Shown piece after piece: positions 1 to 12,300 of a stretch of DNA of 64,000 nt (within the stretch, counting starts at the first letter, position 1; each line of letters begins with the position of its first letter). The DNA is from Brachypodium distachyon. Taxonomy: Eukaryota; Streptophyta; Magnoliopsida; Poales; Poaceae. The notes under the pieces are model-generated. The model searched no databases, had not been told where the DNA came from, and saw nothing but the letters and a program-made list of their open reading frames with translations. The DNA lies in NCBI RefSeq assembly GCF_000005505.3, contig NC_016131.3:71560355-71624354 (forward strand), in the 5' to 3' direction. The translations under genes and the position numbers were made by a program.

Positions 1-162
1 GGCCAGGATGGCGATGCCGAGCCCGATGAGCGGCCACTGGAGGAGGTTGACGCAGGCGTTGTCGGTCTGCGTTGACAGCCAGATGCCCGCCGCGATCACC
101 GGGATCGAGAGCAGCGCCGCCGCTAGGTTGATGGCCGCTGCCACCACGTGGTTGAGAGCCAT
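1..162 (-). CDS. Tetraspanin, 5' end only (runs off the window)
   Basis: The minus strand opens with ATG at 162-160 and stays open for 54 codons to the window edge. The peptide starts MALNHVVAAAINLAAALLSI and continues with a GIWLS turn, a Cys in DNACVNLLQWP, and a second hydrophobic stretch. This is the layout of plant tetraspanins: a first membrane helix at about residues 5-28, a short first extracellular loop, then the start of helix 2. Tetraspanins are four-helix plasma-membrane scaffold proteins that organise microdomains, often in development and cell signalling. The large extracellular loop with its cysteine motif lies outside the window, so the subgroup cannot be named. No frame break is visible in the part present. 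Confidence 0.8.
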   Translation of the reverse strand, partial: MALNHVVAAAINLAAALLSIPVIAAGIWLSTQTDNACVNLLQWPLIGLGIAILA

Positions 163-2371
163 GTTGGTGTTGATTTGGGGTGATTTTTGCCTGATGATCG
201 AGCGAGCCGGCCGGAGGATCGGAGCTGAGCTGGGCTCTGAGCCTCTGAACTATATGAACACAGGCACAGTGCTGTCCGGCCAGCCAAATACGTTACGTGC
301 TACCAGAGTACCGGATTCTTTCTTCCTTCCCTTTTGCCGTTTTTTTTTTACAAACGGAATAGTGGAAAGAAAAAACAGCTGGAATGTATGCACGCACGCA
401 TGGAGCATCTCTTCTGCATGTTGCATCCAGCTGACGAACATTCTTTGCTTCGTCTGCAATTCATTCCTAGTCCCATACCATTTGTTTCCATAGCGTGAGA
501 GTTTTTTTTTTCTTCTGGAGCGAACATAGCGTGAGATTTTAGGCCGGCCAGTAGCTTTTGCTGAAAGGGGCCAGTCCGCTCTCTCCCGGGCTCCGAGCGA
601 CGCGGGCTGCGGGAACTGCGGAAGGGGCCCAGAGCCCACAGAGACCCAACTAACGGGTTGTGTAAATAAGATCTGTCTACTAGTGGGTTGGGTCGTCCCC
701 CGGCCTCCGCCTATAAAATGGGCTGGGCTGAATCCGGCCAATGAACTTAAGCTTACCTCTCTCCGCTCTGAGCGTCCGAAAATTGCGTGCTGCCGCCTGC
801 TACTGCTAGTGTTTAGATGCCCCACAGAACTTAACACGATTCTACAGTCTACACTCCTGGAGTGCCCAAATCTACGCCGATCGAATATGTAGAGAAGCCA
901 TTCTAGCTCTCGCCCAATCTCGCTAAAAGAGACCAAACCAACCCAAGAGCTCTCGATCGAGATCCAGATCCGTACGCGGCGTCCAGCCTACCGAAGGTAC
1001 CAATATCAATCAACGTCTGGTGCCGTCGTCGCCTCTTCCTTGAATCGCACACAAGATATCCATGGGTGAAACAAAATTCCCGTTGCGGCCGCCGGTGCCG
1101 TTCCACCGACGCAACGCAGTCGCCGATGGATCCCATAAAATTAACTGCCTCTCGATCGTCTCGTGCCAGCCGCACAGCAGTACGTCACGTACGTATCCTG
1201 AGCCCGTGATGCGCGATACCTGGCTAGTGGCTCCGTGCCCCCCGCCGTCAGTTGTGGTCGCTCGGAAAAAAGTCCCTCCGACTGTTCCTCGCCGCTGATT
1301 GCTCTTGCACGCCGATCTGATCTGGCTTTCTCATTTGGAACCAGCTTTTGCCCGTTGGCGGATCTCCGGTCGACTTCTTTCGCCTGCCGGCGGGGTGTGG
1401 ATGGATGCCGCGTGTGCTGGAGCGCAACGTTTCCCAGCGAATTAATAAGTGGCGAGGCATAATAAGAAGATAAACGCATGCAGTTGCGCAGGCAGTCAAG
1501 TGACAGAGACACTCTAGCACTTGCGTTGCCGGCGACCTGAAAATGAGTTGCGACCAGAAAGGCAGGAATACATGCTTGAAAAGAAGAACGTACACGTGCT
1601 GTTCTTTTGATGACGAGTGAGGCAAATTGATCAGAGATAGACCCTGATCGCGATCTAGTAGAGCTAGTGCCGACGAGTCCGCCCGGCAGGCCGGCAGCCG
1701 CTCGTGCAATTTCATCGGTCGATCCCACCATGACTATGCAGTTGCAGAAGCACAACAGAGAAGCTGCTTGTGCAGTTGTGCTTGGCATTCGCGCGCATCT
1801 CGTTTTCTCACCGGGCACCGTTTTACTTGGATGCAAATTCGAGCCAAACATGTCCTCAAATAATCTGACCATATATTTGCTGGTGCTGGAGTAGAATACA
1901 AGCGTGCCATGGCCATATATACTTGTGATCAGACAGACATGGGCGTGTGAGTACAGCACGTATGTCCTCTAGATCCGCTGCTGCGGCCTGCGGCAGCCAT
2001 GCATTGGGCGATCAAGGGCTCAGGCCCAGATCAAGCAGCATGCGTGCATGCGCGGTACACGGATGTGCGTGACCACCTTTGCCGTTGTTGGCCTACGTAC
2101 TGATCACGTGTGTGGCCTCTTGCATATTTGACAACAAATTTTACTTAGGTGAGACGTGGCACGGTAATTAAGCTATGTCGGGTATGTCGACAAGCACCCT
2201 TTTCTTTCCATCCAGATGCAGGCATGTACGATGTCACACCCTCGAGTCTCCCTAGTCGAATGAGTCGGCGTGTCTGTATATGCTCCCGTCCAGTCGCACT
2301 GTCTCTTGTACGATTTTGCGTGCGTCGTACGTACGCAGTCACGCGTCAGTCCCATGTTTTTGCTTCGTGTC
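163..2371. other. Upstream region of the tetraspanin gene, no further gene seen
   Basis: About 2.2 kb with only short unsupported frames on both strands. The first few hundred bases should hold the tetraspanin leader and promoter; an AT-rich CATATAG-like element lies about 90 bases upstream of its ATG (minus strand, about 250-256). A TATAAAA at about 712-718 faces the plus strand, but no convincing coding sequence follows it. Confidence 0.4.
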
Positions 2372-2585
2372 TACTCCCTCAGCCCCATAATACATAATAC
2401 GTCCATCCGTAAATCGTTAATTTAGCTAAATAAATATAAATTAAATAATTAAAAATTATATCATTAGAAAGTTCTTTCGATAACGAATTTAATGATGTAC
2501 TTTTTAAAAAAATATACATATTTAATTAATCAAATTAAAAATCTAGATATACGTGCATGCGTCATATTATGGGACGGAAGGAGTA
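2372..2585. mobile_element. Stowaway-type MITE (about 214 bp)
   Basis: The segment begins TACTCCCTCAGCCCCATAAT and ends with its near-perfect inverse, ATTATGGGACGGAAGGAGTA. TA dinucleotides at both ends are the Stowaway (Tc1/mariner) target duplication. The interior is very AT-rich and non-coding. Confidence 0.8.
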
Positions 2586-2921
2586 CATTTGAACGAGACT
2601 CCAAACGCGCACGCATCTCAGCGCCTGGCGACCGGCAGGTGGGCCACCAGCACTTGCGTTGCATCTTGCATGCATGCCCGGCAAAGGAAGTTTGGGTACA
2701 GCAAGGCGTAGACGCGGTGGCATGGCCATGGGTTTGGACCCTGAATTGGCCTTGGATCACGGGGCTTTTGTAGTGAGACTGAAGCGAACTGCCATCAAAT
2801 TATTATTCAGTTACCATCGATCGATGCCCGACCATGCTCTCGTATTTCATACTGCATACGTCTCTGATCGTTAGCAATTACTCACTCTTATTCATAAAAA
2901 ATGCCGTCCACTTAGATACTT

Positions 2922-4378
2922 AATACAAAATGACGAAACAGAAATGCAAGAACACTTTGGGAGGAGGAGACTGCCGGCTGGAAAAGTGCCCCCGCGTCGC
3001 TCACGTCGGGCGACTTGGGAGGCGCCCCCATCGCCCCAACTCTCGGCCGCCACCTCTCATCTCCACCCCTTCGCCGCCGCCGACAGTCCGTCGCCGGGCA
3101 AAGCCCGCGTGGGGCCTCGTTCGAGGCGTCCTTGTCTCCTCTGCGCCCTCCTTCGCAGCCCGGCCCCTCCGAGCTCGGGGGTGGCCGGCGGCGCCGGTTC
3201 TACGGCCTTTGGCGCCGGATCTAGTGCCGGTCCTCTCCTGCGGCGGAGCGGCAGGGCGTCGGGCCGATGGTGCCCGATTTGCGTGCTTCGGCGGTGTCTG
3301 CGCCCGATCTTTAGTCGGAGCAGCTTGCTCCGTCTGTGGTGGTGCCGGATCCGTGGTTGCTGATGCTGGATCGGCATGGCGCGGCTTCCTGTGGAGTTTC
3401 CCGACGGTGGTGGCCGTCACGGCTCCGTGGGGTGGCGCATGAAGGCCGCCGGTGCAGGACGGTGCACTGCGGCGTGGGGGCACAGATCTGCTGGCGTGGG
3501 GGCAGCGTGCGTGGTGCGGGGCGGCGACGTGGGGCCGCGTGGTGGCGCTCGGCAGCCGTAGGCGGCGTTGTGGGCCAGATCCGGGGCAGGGGGCGGTTGC
3601 GGCGCCCTGGCCGGTGCCCGTTTGGTGGTTTGGCACGTGGCATTCGGCGGGCTTCGCTGGCGCTCGTTGTGGTGTGGTGGCCTCTGGCCAGGTCCTTGGC
3701 CGTCGGGCTTGCCGCGGAGCTGTCCGCTCCTGTCCATGGTGGGTGCGGCGGCTGCAGGTGAAAACCCTGCATCGACGTCGTCGGTGCTGGGGACGGCGGC
3801 GTTCTTGGACGTCGTTTCCTTCCTGAAGGCGTCATTGTGCAGCTCCGTCACATCCCACTCTTCGCAAACGAGGTGCCTCCGAGCGAAAGCTCTGATTCGA
3901 CGTCCAGGTCGGGTAACGGCGGCGTCCTCGGATGTCGTATCCTCCATGGAGGCGTTGCCTCTGGAGCCCTCGTTAGGCGGCGTAGCATGTTTCTCTAGAG
4001 GCCCTGGCTGGGATCCGGCCAGGGATGACCTTGTGCTGCGCGGGCTTGCCGTTGTGCGAGTCATTCTCGTCGGGGCAACCTCTTCTTGCTCCGGTCGTCG
4101 AAGAAATCCAGTTCTGCCTACCTTCTTTTGGCGCAAGGAGCTGCTCCCTGTTCGGCGTCGTTGGAGCGGAAGAGGTCTCGTCTTTGCGTTAGCGGCTTGC
4201 TTTTTTGGTTTCGTCTTGTGTATGCTCTTTGTCAGGTGTTTTCGCACGGCTTTCCTGCAATAAGTTGTGCTTTGTATCGATTTTCAGGTCCGGTTTTCTT
4301 TATAAACGGGCCAACTCTTTCTTTTAATCGAATCGCGGGATCTACCGTTTGCGTCTGAAAAAAAATACAAAATGACGA
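2922..4378 (+). mobile_element. Poly-A-tailed non-LTR retroposon without reverse transcriptase, flanked by a 15-bp duplication
   Basis: The direct repeat AATACAAAATGACGA occurs exactly at 2922-2936 and again at 4364-4378. Between the copies lies a strongly GC-rich 1.4 kb body that ends in a run of A abutting the second copy. A long target duplication plus a 3' A-tail is the signature of target-primed (LINE-type) integration. No reverse transcriptase or endonuclease frame is present, so the element is non-autonomous, or a 5'-truncated or retroposed transcript. Two related blocks of about 55 bases occur inside it (about 3792-3846 and 3914-3968). The long frames on both strands follow from GC richness and resemble no protein I know. 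It could also be a processed pseudogene, but no gene was recognised. Confidence 0.75.
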
Positions 4379-5672
4379 TAGTATCGGAGGCAGTGTACTG
4401 TGTCAGTTTGCGAGTATACTGTCCTGAGCGGATGGTCCTGGCGAGGAAGAGCTTATTCGTTCTCACTGATACGGGCTAGCTCGACCTCTAGGATTAATAC
4501 GGTGTATAAAATTTATTCGGAATACACAGACATGTGCATCAAGTGTGACGACGTACATCCGCGCTAAATAAGGATGGTGGTATGTCCAATTTTTTATCAT
4601 TATATGGTGTTTTATGCATCTTCCTTGACCCTCAAAAATAAACTGAAGTACGGACCGAAGACGGCATGCGCACGAGACACTCGCCAACCTCGCCTTCTGT
4701 GCTCTGCCGATGATTTGATCTGATGTGAATCAGGAACAGGCTCCCGGCCGGAACGGAACCATGTGATATCCCGTCGCGGCACGGCACGCGACCAAATCTG
4801 CAGAGACCTGAACTGAAAGAAAAGTTGGCGCCGACGGTCGCGGCAGCCGGCAAGCGAAGCGCGTGCGTCTCTCTCATCGATCCAGCTCCATATAAAACCC
4901 CAGCCAATCGAGATGCATGCGAGTCTGACATGTACTACTAATCTGGTGTTAATCTGGGGTCCCTGAACATGATTGCGGGATGCTCTCTCGATAGAAGGAC
5001 ACCGGGCCACGCTTAGCTTGGCCAGTTGGCCAGTCGGAGAACCCAGATTTGTTTGACCGTCTGATATGCGCCGCCGACGAGTCGCATGTGAGTAGTACGG
5101 TCGTACCAGAGCCGTATGTTCTTATGTGTACCTGCTGCCTCCATGCATTCTTACGCCATTCTTATTACGAGACGCCGGTACGTGCGTTCTTTGGGTCAGA
5201 GCACGATGCACGTGCAGCCGCGAAACGGCTGAAGCGCCGAACAACGACGAGCCCGGCAACGCCCAAAGGTGGGGATATGCCGGGAAGCATAGCAAGCGAG
5301 GAGGCAAAGAACTGGCCGCTAGGTTTTTAGATTTGGCACAAATCTTGTTTTGGGATTAGAAGGAGGCGTAAGGTGCGGGGCATCGATTGAGAGGTCGTGT
5401 GAGACCATACGCATGGAGCAAACGGTTCGTTTTTTTTCGACGATTAAAATTCGTATGTGGGCATTGGGCCAATTGAAGGAGTTGGTAGAGAGATGGACCG
5501 GTGCATTTGCAGACTCGATGCTTGAGAATACAATCGAGTTTGCGTGTGTTATATGTCTCAACGATGAAAGAAAAGTACGTATACCCAATTAACGAACGGC
5601 ATGCATGTAATATGTATATTGCAAACGAACTCCATGAAGATATCAACAATGGGTTTTGGAGAAATAGCTACC
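4379..5672. other. Intergenic, nothing recognised
   Basis: About 1.3 kb with several short open frames on both strands, none showing a recognisable domain. No repeats with clear ends were seen. Confidence 0.4.
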
Positions 5673-5789
5673 TATTCTCTCCGTCCCATATTAAGTGACT
5701 CAACATTGTTCAAATATGAATGTATCTATGCTTAAACAGCGTCTAGATACATGTAATAGAAAATCACTTAATATGTGACGGAGGGAGTA
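5673..5789. mobile_element. Short Stowaway-type MITE (117 bp)
   Basis: Ends are TATTCTCTCCGTCCCATATT and its inverse ATATGTGACGGAGGGAGTA, bounded by TA. AAGTGACT just inside the left end pairs with AATCACTT near the right end, so the whole unit can fold as one hairpin, which is usual for this family. Confidence 0.8.
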
Positions 5790-6011
5790 CTTAACTTGTA
5801 GATGCGCGGCATCACACCAGAGCCGTCTAACGACACGACGAAGTGCGGCGCCCTTGCTCCTCATCATTAGGGACCCGGAAGTCATCCCAGGTGATGACGC
5901 CTTCGTAGGTGAGAAAGAGAGGAGGACGAGGAAAAAGACGTTCATTTATGTGTAGGCCAGGGTAGCTAGGGGGCGTTGGCCCCCCTCCCCCGCCCCAACC
6001 CACCTTTTACC

Positions 6012-6543
6012 TGTTATCTCTTACTGATCGTTTATAATTATAACAAACTGACAACATGTATGATTTTATAAAGAATGCAGTCATTAACATTATTCAGGAA
6101 GTGCAACAACAATTTTTTTGAAGAATTAATAGGCCGATTACTAACAACTTTGCTTTCACCGTCATGGTAGCCGAGTCCATTGTGCCATCGACCTCCTCCG
6201 TCGTCTCGTTCCAAGAGACGATGTTTGTGTAGCTGTTTGTGCCAATCAGCGAGACGAAGGTCTTCAACGCTTCCACTGTAACATTATATATCGTTGCATC
6301 ACAGTAGTGTCAATTAATTAGCAAGCAATCAAGCATCTCTTAAGAATTGGTGCTTAATCAGCACTCATGAGTATTACTCCCACCATTCCAAAATTATAAA
6401 GAATATCTTGGCTGGGCACAAACATTGTGAAACCAATTGAACGAAAGTTTAAAACTTTTTGACGTGTTATCTCTTGGTAATCATTTTTATTAGAACAAAC
6501 TAACAAAATGGAGGATTTTATGAAAATGCAGTCATAAACATTT
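6012..6543. repeat. Pair of diverged direct repeats about 80 bp long, 454 bp apart
   Basis: The segment from about 6012 to 6092 and that from about 6466 to 6543 share the same order of blocks: TGTTATCTCTT, then AACAAACT, then GATTTTAT, then AATGCAGTCAT, then AACATT. They differ by substitutions and small indels. The 370 bases between them hold no gene. They may be two decayed copies of an unnamed element or the ends of one insertion. Confidence 0.5.
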
Positions 6544-6634
6544 GGTGGAGTTAGAGAAAAGTTAAAATATATATGGCATTATAAGTGCCAGCTTTATTAG
6601 ATGGTCGGCGACACATCGATCATCTGTATTTGAA

Positions 6635-6694
6635 ATCGATCTCATGTGGTACGACACGAAGACAACCAAATCAATCTCATGTGGTACGACACGA
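6635..6694. repeat. Tandem duplication, 25-bp core with 35-bp period
   Basis: The block TCTCATGTGGTACGACACGA occurs twice (within 6635-6659 and 6670-6694), with one mismatch just before the core. It lies in non-coding DNA. Confidence 0.7.
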
Positions 6695-6728
6695 TGTGAG
6701 GAGACGACCGTTGATATGTTTCCAAACT

Positions 6729-6952
6729 ACTACCTTTGTTGTTAAATAGGAGAAGTTTAAACTTTGTCATAAATCAAACGTTTTAAACTTTGATCAAGTC
6801 TATAGAAAGATCTACCAATATTTATGATTCTAAATTAGTTTTATTAAATCTATCGTGATGCATATTTTCATAGTGCGCTTATTTGATATTCTAAATGTTG
6901 ATTATATATAAGTTTAGTCAAACTTCAATTTTTTTAGTTTAGGGCAAAACTA
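6729..6952. mobile_element. Degenerate Stowaway/mariner-like MITE remnant
   Basis: An AT-rich stretch starts near TACTACCTTTGTTGTTAAAT. Interior blocks such as CTTTGATCAAGTCTATAGAAA, TAGTTTTATTAAATCTATC and AAGTTTAGTCAAACTTCAA match the style of widespread grass mariner-type MITEs. The terminal repeats are too worn to fix exact ends, so the borders are approximate. Confidence 0.45.
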
Positions 6953-9304
6953 AAGCTTATTATGTTAAGCAACAGAGCGAGCTTCTTAATGAGGTTGACA
7001 CGAGTCGCATGAGTAGTACGTATGGTACAACCAGTACCATGTGGCGTAAGAATGCATGCAGGCAGCAGGAGCAGCAGCAGGAGCAGAATAATGAGTACTA
7101 CTACAAGTGGACCGATTTTACTTCTGGGAACAGCCACGTGCACGGTTCTAGGCCCACCGGTCAGATGGGCCCGGGGGCTGTGGCCCCTCTCCTCTGCCCA
7201 GCCATGTGTGGATGGTGGTGGTGGTCAAGAGAGTTGAGCAGAGACCAGCAATGCGCGGAACACGGATGGGCACTGTGACAAGTGACCTCCGTCCAACTTT
7301 GGCTGGTCTGTCCTATTTACGTGTTGCTTTCTTTCTGGTGACATTTACCACCATCTCCCCTTCCAATTGACCCTCCAATGTCCATCCGATAATCCAAGTG
7401 CTTTCCGCATGAGAGAAGTTCGTTCGACAACAACGCGGTAAGATCGTTTACATACGTATAAACCTTTCTGTTTGAAAGGCCACCCGTGTGCCTGCTCCAT
7501 TCGCATTCTTCGTCCCGTCTATTTCCAGGAGCCTCCAAACACGCCAGCACGGTACGCCGAGCGACGAGTGACGCGGAAGGATGGCTGCGGGAGCACGGTC
7601 ACGAGGCAAAGAAGGATTGCGTTCTGGGCTTTGGGATCACGGGGCCTGGACACGCTCGGCTAAAGCCGCCTACACGTACACACGGATGTGCTGTGACGGG
7701 GGGCACATCCACAGCGCAGATCACATCACAGATGCAATGTGCTTTGCTTTGGGTCTGTTGGTTAGAAGAGTTAGTAGGTGCCTGCCTCCACTGACTAACC
7801 GAAACATCTCTCTTTTCTCTCCTTTAATTTGATCAGGCTCCGCTTTTCTTCTCCTTTTGCTTATAAAGGCGTTCGTTCCCCAGCCTCGATTGTGTTCTTC
7901 GTCGTTGCCCGGCGGATATATTCAAGATCGACAGGTACGTGTGGCGCTTCGGGTGCATATTGCAGAGTACGGGAATGTGATGGACCGAATATCCTCGTAT
8001 GTATGGCCACTGACTGACAATGCTGCTACACGCGCCTACGTACGCTACGTCGGTGTAACCCTGTCCTGATCAGGTTAGCCGCATTTCATGTCCGGACACA
8101 CCTCACCGAGTGTGAGCGAATTCAATGGCCGCCTGTCAACTAACGACCTCTAGCCTGTAGACGGCCTAGGACACGGTTATCTCACAGGACTGGATTCCGG
8201 TCATCGACGGTTGTTGTTTACTCCAACGAGCCGGCCACTGCGTCTGTGCGCGCCCATTCTTTCTTTCCATCCCATACCCTTGTGGCCTTGTCCAGAGAGC
8301 CAAATACGAGCACTATCCCTGTCTCTCATTTTTTTTGTTTCTCGTTTTGCTACTCCTGCTAACTAACTGGCCAGCCTTCCCGATGTAGAGAGGCTACTCC
8401 TGAGACATCCTGATGAGACTGCAACACTCCTCTAGATGACTACTCCTCGGCTACCCTGCACTACTATAGTGAGCTAGGCATATCATCAGAGCTGAAGCTT
8501 TTGTTTCACTACTCTTTTTTTTTGCGGGTATTGTTTCAGCGCTTTCTTCTGTTGGAATGAAAGCGTCTGGGGTTTGGTTGCCGAAAGAGGAGCATGGCAT
8601 GGCAACATTATTGCAAAGCTTATCTCCTCTCCTGCTTGATTGGCTGTAGCCTGTAGTGTAGGCAGACAGGTGTAAACACCAACTTATGTGAGCGGAGAAA
8701 TTAATCAGTGGAAGAAAAAAGGGGTGGCCAAATGGTAGGATTACTTGTCAGAAATCGTCTTTAGTAGTAGGCATGTTCAGTGTGAAGTGTGAGCTTTCTT
8801 TAACAGAGTTTGTACGATAGCGTCGATACGGAAAGATGAGCCCATTGTCAGAACTCGCCGCTGGTCTCACAGGTCATCAACACCGCTGGAAGAAAGAGGC
8901 CACCACCATGCTGAGCTGCCATCTTTGTACGGTTCCTACGGCCCCCACACATACACACGCGGCTACAGTCTCTTTTCTTTTAACTTCGCTACACGGAAAA
9001 CTCTTTTCTCTCTCCAAAATTATGTGTGAGAGATTATAATAACACCATAGGCCAAAAGCTCCACTGAGCTACTGCGCCCCACTGACGCTCCTCCCAAGAA
9101 CCTCGCCAAAGAATCCTAGAATCCAAGAAAGGCATCAGCAAAAACAGGGGGAGGAGGGGAAGAGTAGGAAGAGGAGGAGGTGGTGGGGAAGAACCGAAGA
9201 AGACCAGCGAAGACCACGCAAGGCACAAGCACATTTGCTTGTGTCCTCCCGTGTGGTCTTCTTCTTCGTCTCCTGCTACCACCTTCTCGGAGAGGGGGGG
9301 AGTG
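6953..9304. other. Upstream region and leader of the beta-galactosidase gene
   Basis: About 2.3 kb without a supported gene. A CAG-rich stretch (about 7057-7088) and pyrimidine-rich tracts are present. An AT-rich TTATAATAA motif near 9034 is a plausible plus-strand TATA-type element about 270 bases before the beta-galactosidase ATG. The purine-rich 9120-9190 stretch would then be 5' leader. This placement is inference. Confidence 0.35.
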
Positions 9305-12300
9305 ATGGCGCGGCGGTGGCCGGCTGCCCTGCTCTGCTGGGCGGCGGCGGCGGCCTTGCTTGCGGCCGCCGTGGAGTGTGCGGTGACCTACGACAAGAAG
9401 GCGGTGCTCATCGACGGGCAGAGGAGGATTCTCTTCTCCGGATCCATACATTACCCCAGGAGCACCCCCGAAGTAACTGCATTCTTCGAAAAGTGTCTCC
9501 TTTCCTTTTTCTTGCTTTGCCGGGGAAGTTTCTTGGGTGGTTTATGGCGTGGTTCGCGGTTTCTTGGTGGAGATGCCATGAAAAAAGTGAAATGCTCCCT
9601 CTTTCTCCGATGTTTCGGAGCGATAGATGGGCATTTTCCTTTTCTTCCTGATATTTATAGATTTTCTTGAAATGCTGATTATTTTTTACAAAATTTTTTG
9701 GGGTGGGGGAGGGGGAATTTTTGGTTGTTCGGCGCTGGGAATAATGTACTAGCTGATTAGCTTGTTTCTTGGCACATCTTTCCGAATCTTTCGCTGGCGT
9801 ACTGATTGACTTTTTGGTTTTCCTTCGATCAGATGTGGGAAGGGCTATTTCAGAAGGCCAAAGATGGAGGCTTAGATGTGATCCAGACTTACGTCTTCTG
9901 GAATGGGCACGAACCAACTCCCGGAAATGTATGGCATTTACGTTTATTAATTCCCCCCGATGTGAACTGTGATGGCAGCTAGGAATTTCAATGGTTTTTT
10001 CTCGCTTGCCGCAGTACAATTTCGAAGGGAGGTACGATTTGGTCAAGTTCATTAAGACCGCCCAGAAGGCCGGGCTGTTCGTACATCTCCGTATCGGTCC
10101 CTACATTTGCGGGGAGTGGAATTTCGGGTATTCATCATCACAGCTTCTTAAAATCACCACCGTAGAAATGGACCAAGTATTTACTGCATGACATTTTTTT
10201 TTACTTCTCTCATTTTACTTGGGGTTACCATGCAATTTTGCAGTGGCTTTCCAGTTTGGTTGAAGTATGTTCCGGGCATCAGCTTCAGGACAGACAATGA
10301 GCCTTTCAAGGTCTGTGGAGGTTCTCCAGCATTTCTGGATCTTGTCTGAGATGCAGTGTTTTCCTTATGTTTGTGGCAATAAAGCCTTATGTGTTTTTTC
10401 AGACGGCAATGCAGGGGTTCACAGAGAAAATCGTAGGAATGATGAAGAGCGAAGAACTCTTTGCTTCCCAAGGTGGCCCTATTATCCTTTCGCAGGCAAG
10501 TGTACACATTTCATCAACCTGGATGCAAATGTTTTACATTGTATGACTGTTTGCTGCACGCGGAGATAAGTGCCCTGTACAGAATGCTAAAATGCTTCAA
10601 GAAATTGCTCTTTCATGACATGTAAAGCTGTTCATTTGCTTATTTCAATTGCCCTGGTTTTTTTTGTACTCCTGATGCAAAACAAAAAGTAGCAATACAG
10701 TATTTGGCATAATGATAGAAATTCGTTAACATGGTTCCTCTTACTCTGCATGTTTTTCCCTGGATGCTCACGGTTCTGGCTATTGTGTTTTGGAGTCCAG
10801 ATTGAGAATGAATATGGACCAGAAGGGAAATCATTTGGTGCTGCTGGCAAGTCATATAGTAACTGGGCAGCAAAGATGGCCGTGGGATTGGACACTGGTG
10901 TGCCGTGGGTGATGTGCAAGCAGGATGATGCACCAGATCCAGTGGTATGTTATTCTTGTTCCATACCGACTTGGAAAGATCAATTGCCGCAATCGTGCAG
11001 ACTGCTGGTTTCTTAGATTCTTAAGAGCAATAAATTTTGTGCTGAATATGTCTAAATGGATTAGTTGTGTATCTTGTAACAAGGATACAATAGATGTTGA
11101 TGCATATTTCCGTGGGTTCAATTTAGTGTTATAGGCTTATAGAATATTTGGTTCCTGTTTGTATACAAATTTGTACACTTGTTGTCAAACAAACTGTTGA
11201 ATTTACATATCTTCTCTGTTGTCAAACAAACTGTTGAAATTACATTGAACCTGTCCTTTGTACAGATAAATGCATGCAATGGTTTCTACTGTGATGCATT
11301 TTCTCCAAACAAGCCTTACAAGCCTACGATGTGGACTGAAGCTTGGACTGGTTGGTAAGTCCTCTTTTGTAGAAAAGATCCAATCGATTGTGAAAATCAT
11401 GCAGCTACAATTTTCATTGATGTGGTTTACATCTTTAGCGCCTGCATTCTGTTGATTCCTAGTGTTTTTCTATACAACTTTATTAATATGAGCAATAATT
11501 TAGGTTTACTGAATTTGGTGGGACCATCCGTAAACGACCGGTTGAAGATCTTTCATTTGCTGTTGCTCGTTTCGTACAGAAGGGTGGTTCATTTATCAAC
11601 TACTACATGGTATGGCAGTGAAACAAGTTACATATGTGCTTACTTGGTTAGTATGTTGTCTTAAAAAGCTACCTGATGGGGGAGATATTCATAGTTGGTG
11701 TTTTTTTTCCTGAATAAAGTATCACGGAGGAACAAATTTTGGGCGCACTGCTGGAGGTCCCTTCATCACAACAAGCTATGATTATGATGCTCCACTTGAT
11801 GAATATGGTAAATTTAGAAATACGCAAGACCTTCAGTATAATCATTAACTTTACCTATTATTTATCTTTATTTTAAGCATAGTGGCGACTTTTGTCATAT
11901 AAAGATTTGACGTTTTATGAAGTGGGGCTGGATCGTTCTTACTCGAACTCTATTGATGTTACAATCCAGGACTTGCGAGAGAACCAAAGTATGGACATCT
12001 TAAAGAACTCCATAGAGCTGTCAAGTTATGTGAGCCGGCGTTGGTTTCTGTTGATCCAGCTGTGACTACTCTTGGAAGTATGCAAGAGGTCTGTCTTGAT
12101 TGGGTTTTGCTGTCGATGAAGTATATATCCTATATGGCGTGATGTGTCACTTACACGTACAACCTTACTTCAGGCCCATGTCTTCCGATCTCCATCCAGT
12201 TGTGCAGCTTTTCTCGCGAACTACAATTCTAACTCTCATGCAAATGTTGTCTTCAACAATGAGCATTACAGCCTTCCACCTTGGTCAATCAGCATCCTGC

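Noticed and set aside
3001..4263. Long open frames (over 200 codons) on both strands of the GC-rich retroposon
   Set aside because: Frames on opposite strands are equally long, rich in Arg/Pro/Ala and without motifs; they result from high GC content.
2880..4400. Older MITE around the retroposon insertion site (TACTCACTC... and ...GGAGGCAGTGTA)
   Set aside because: The presumed ends pair too poorly to call a Stowaway element.
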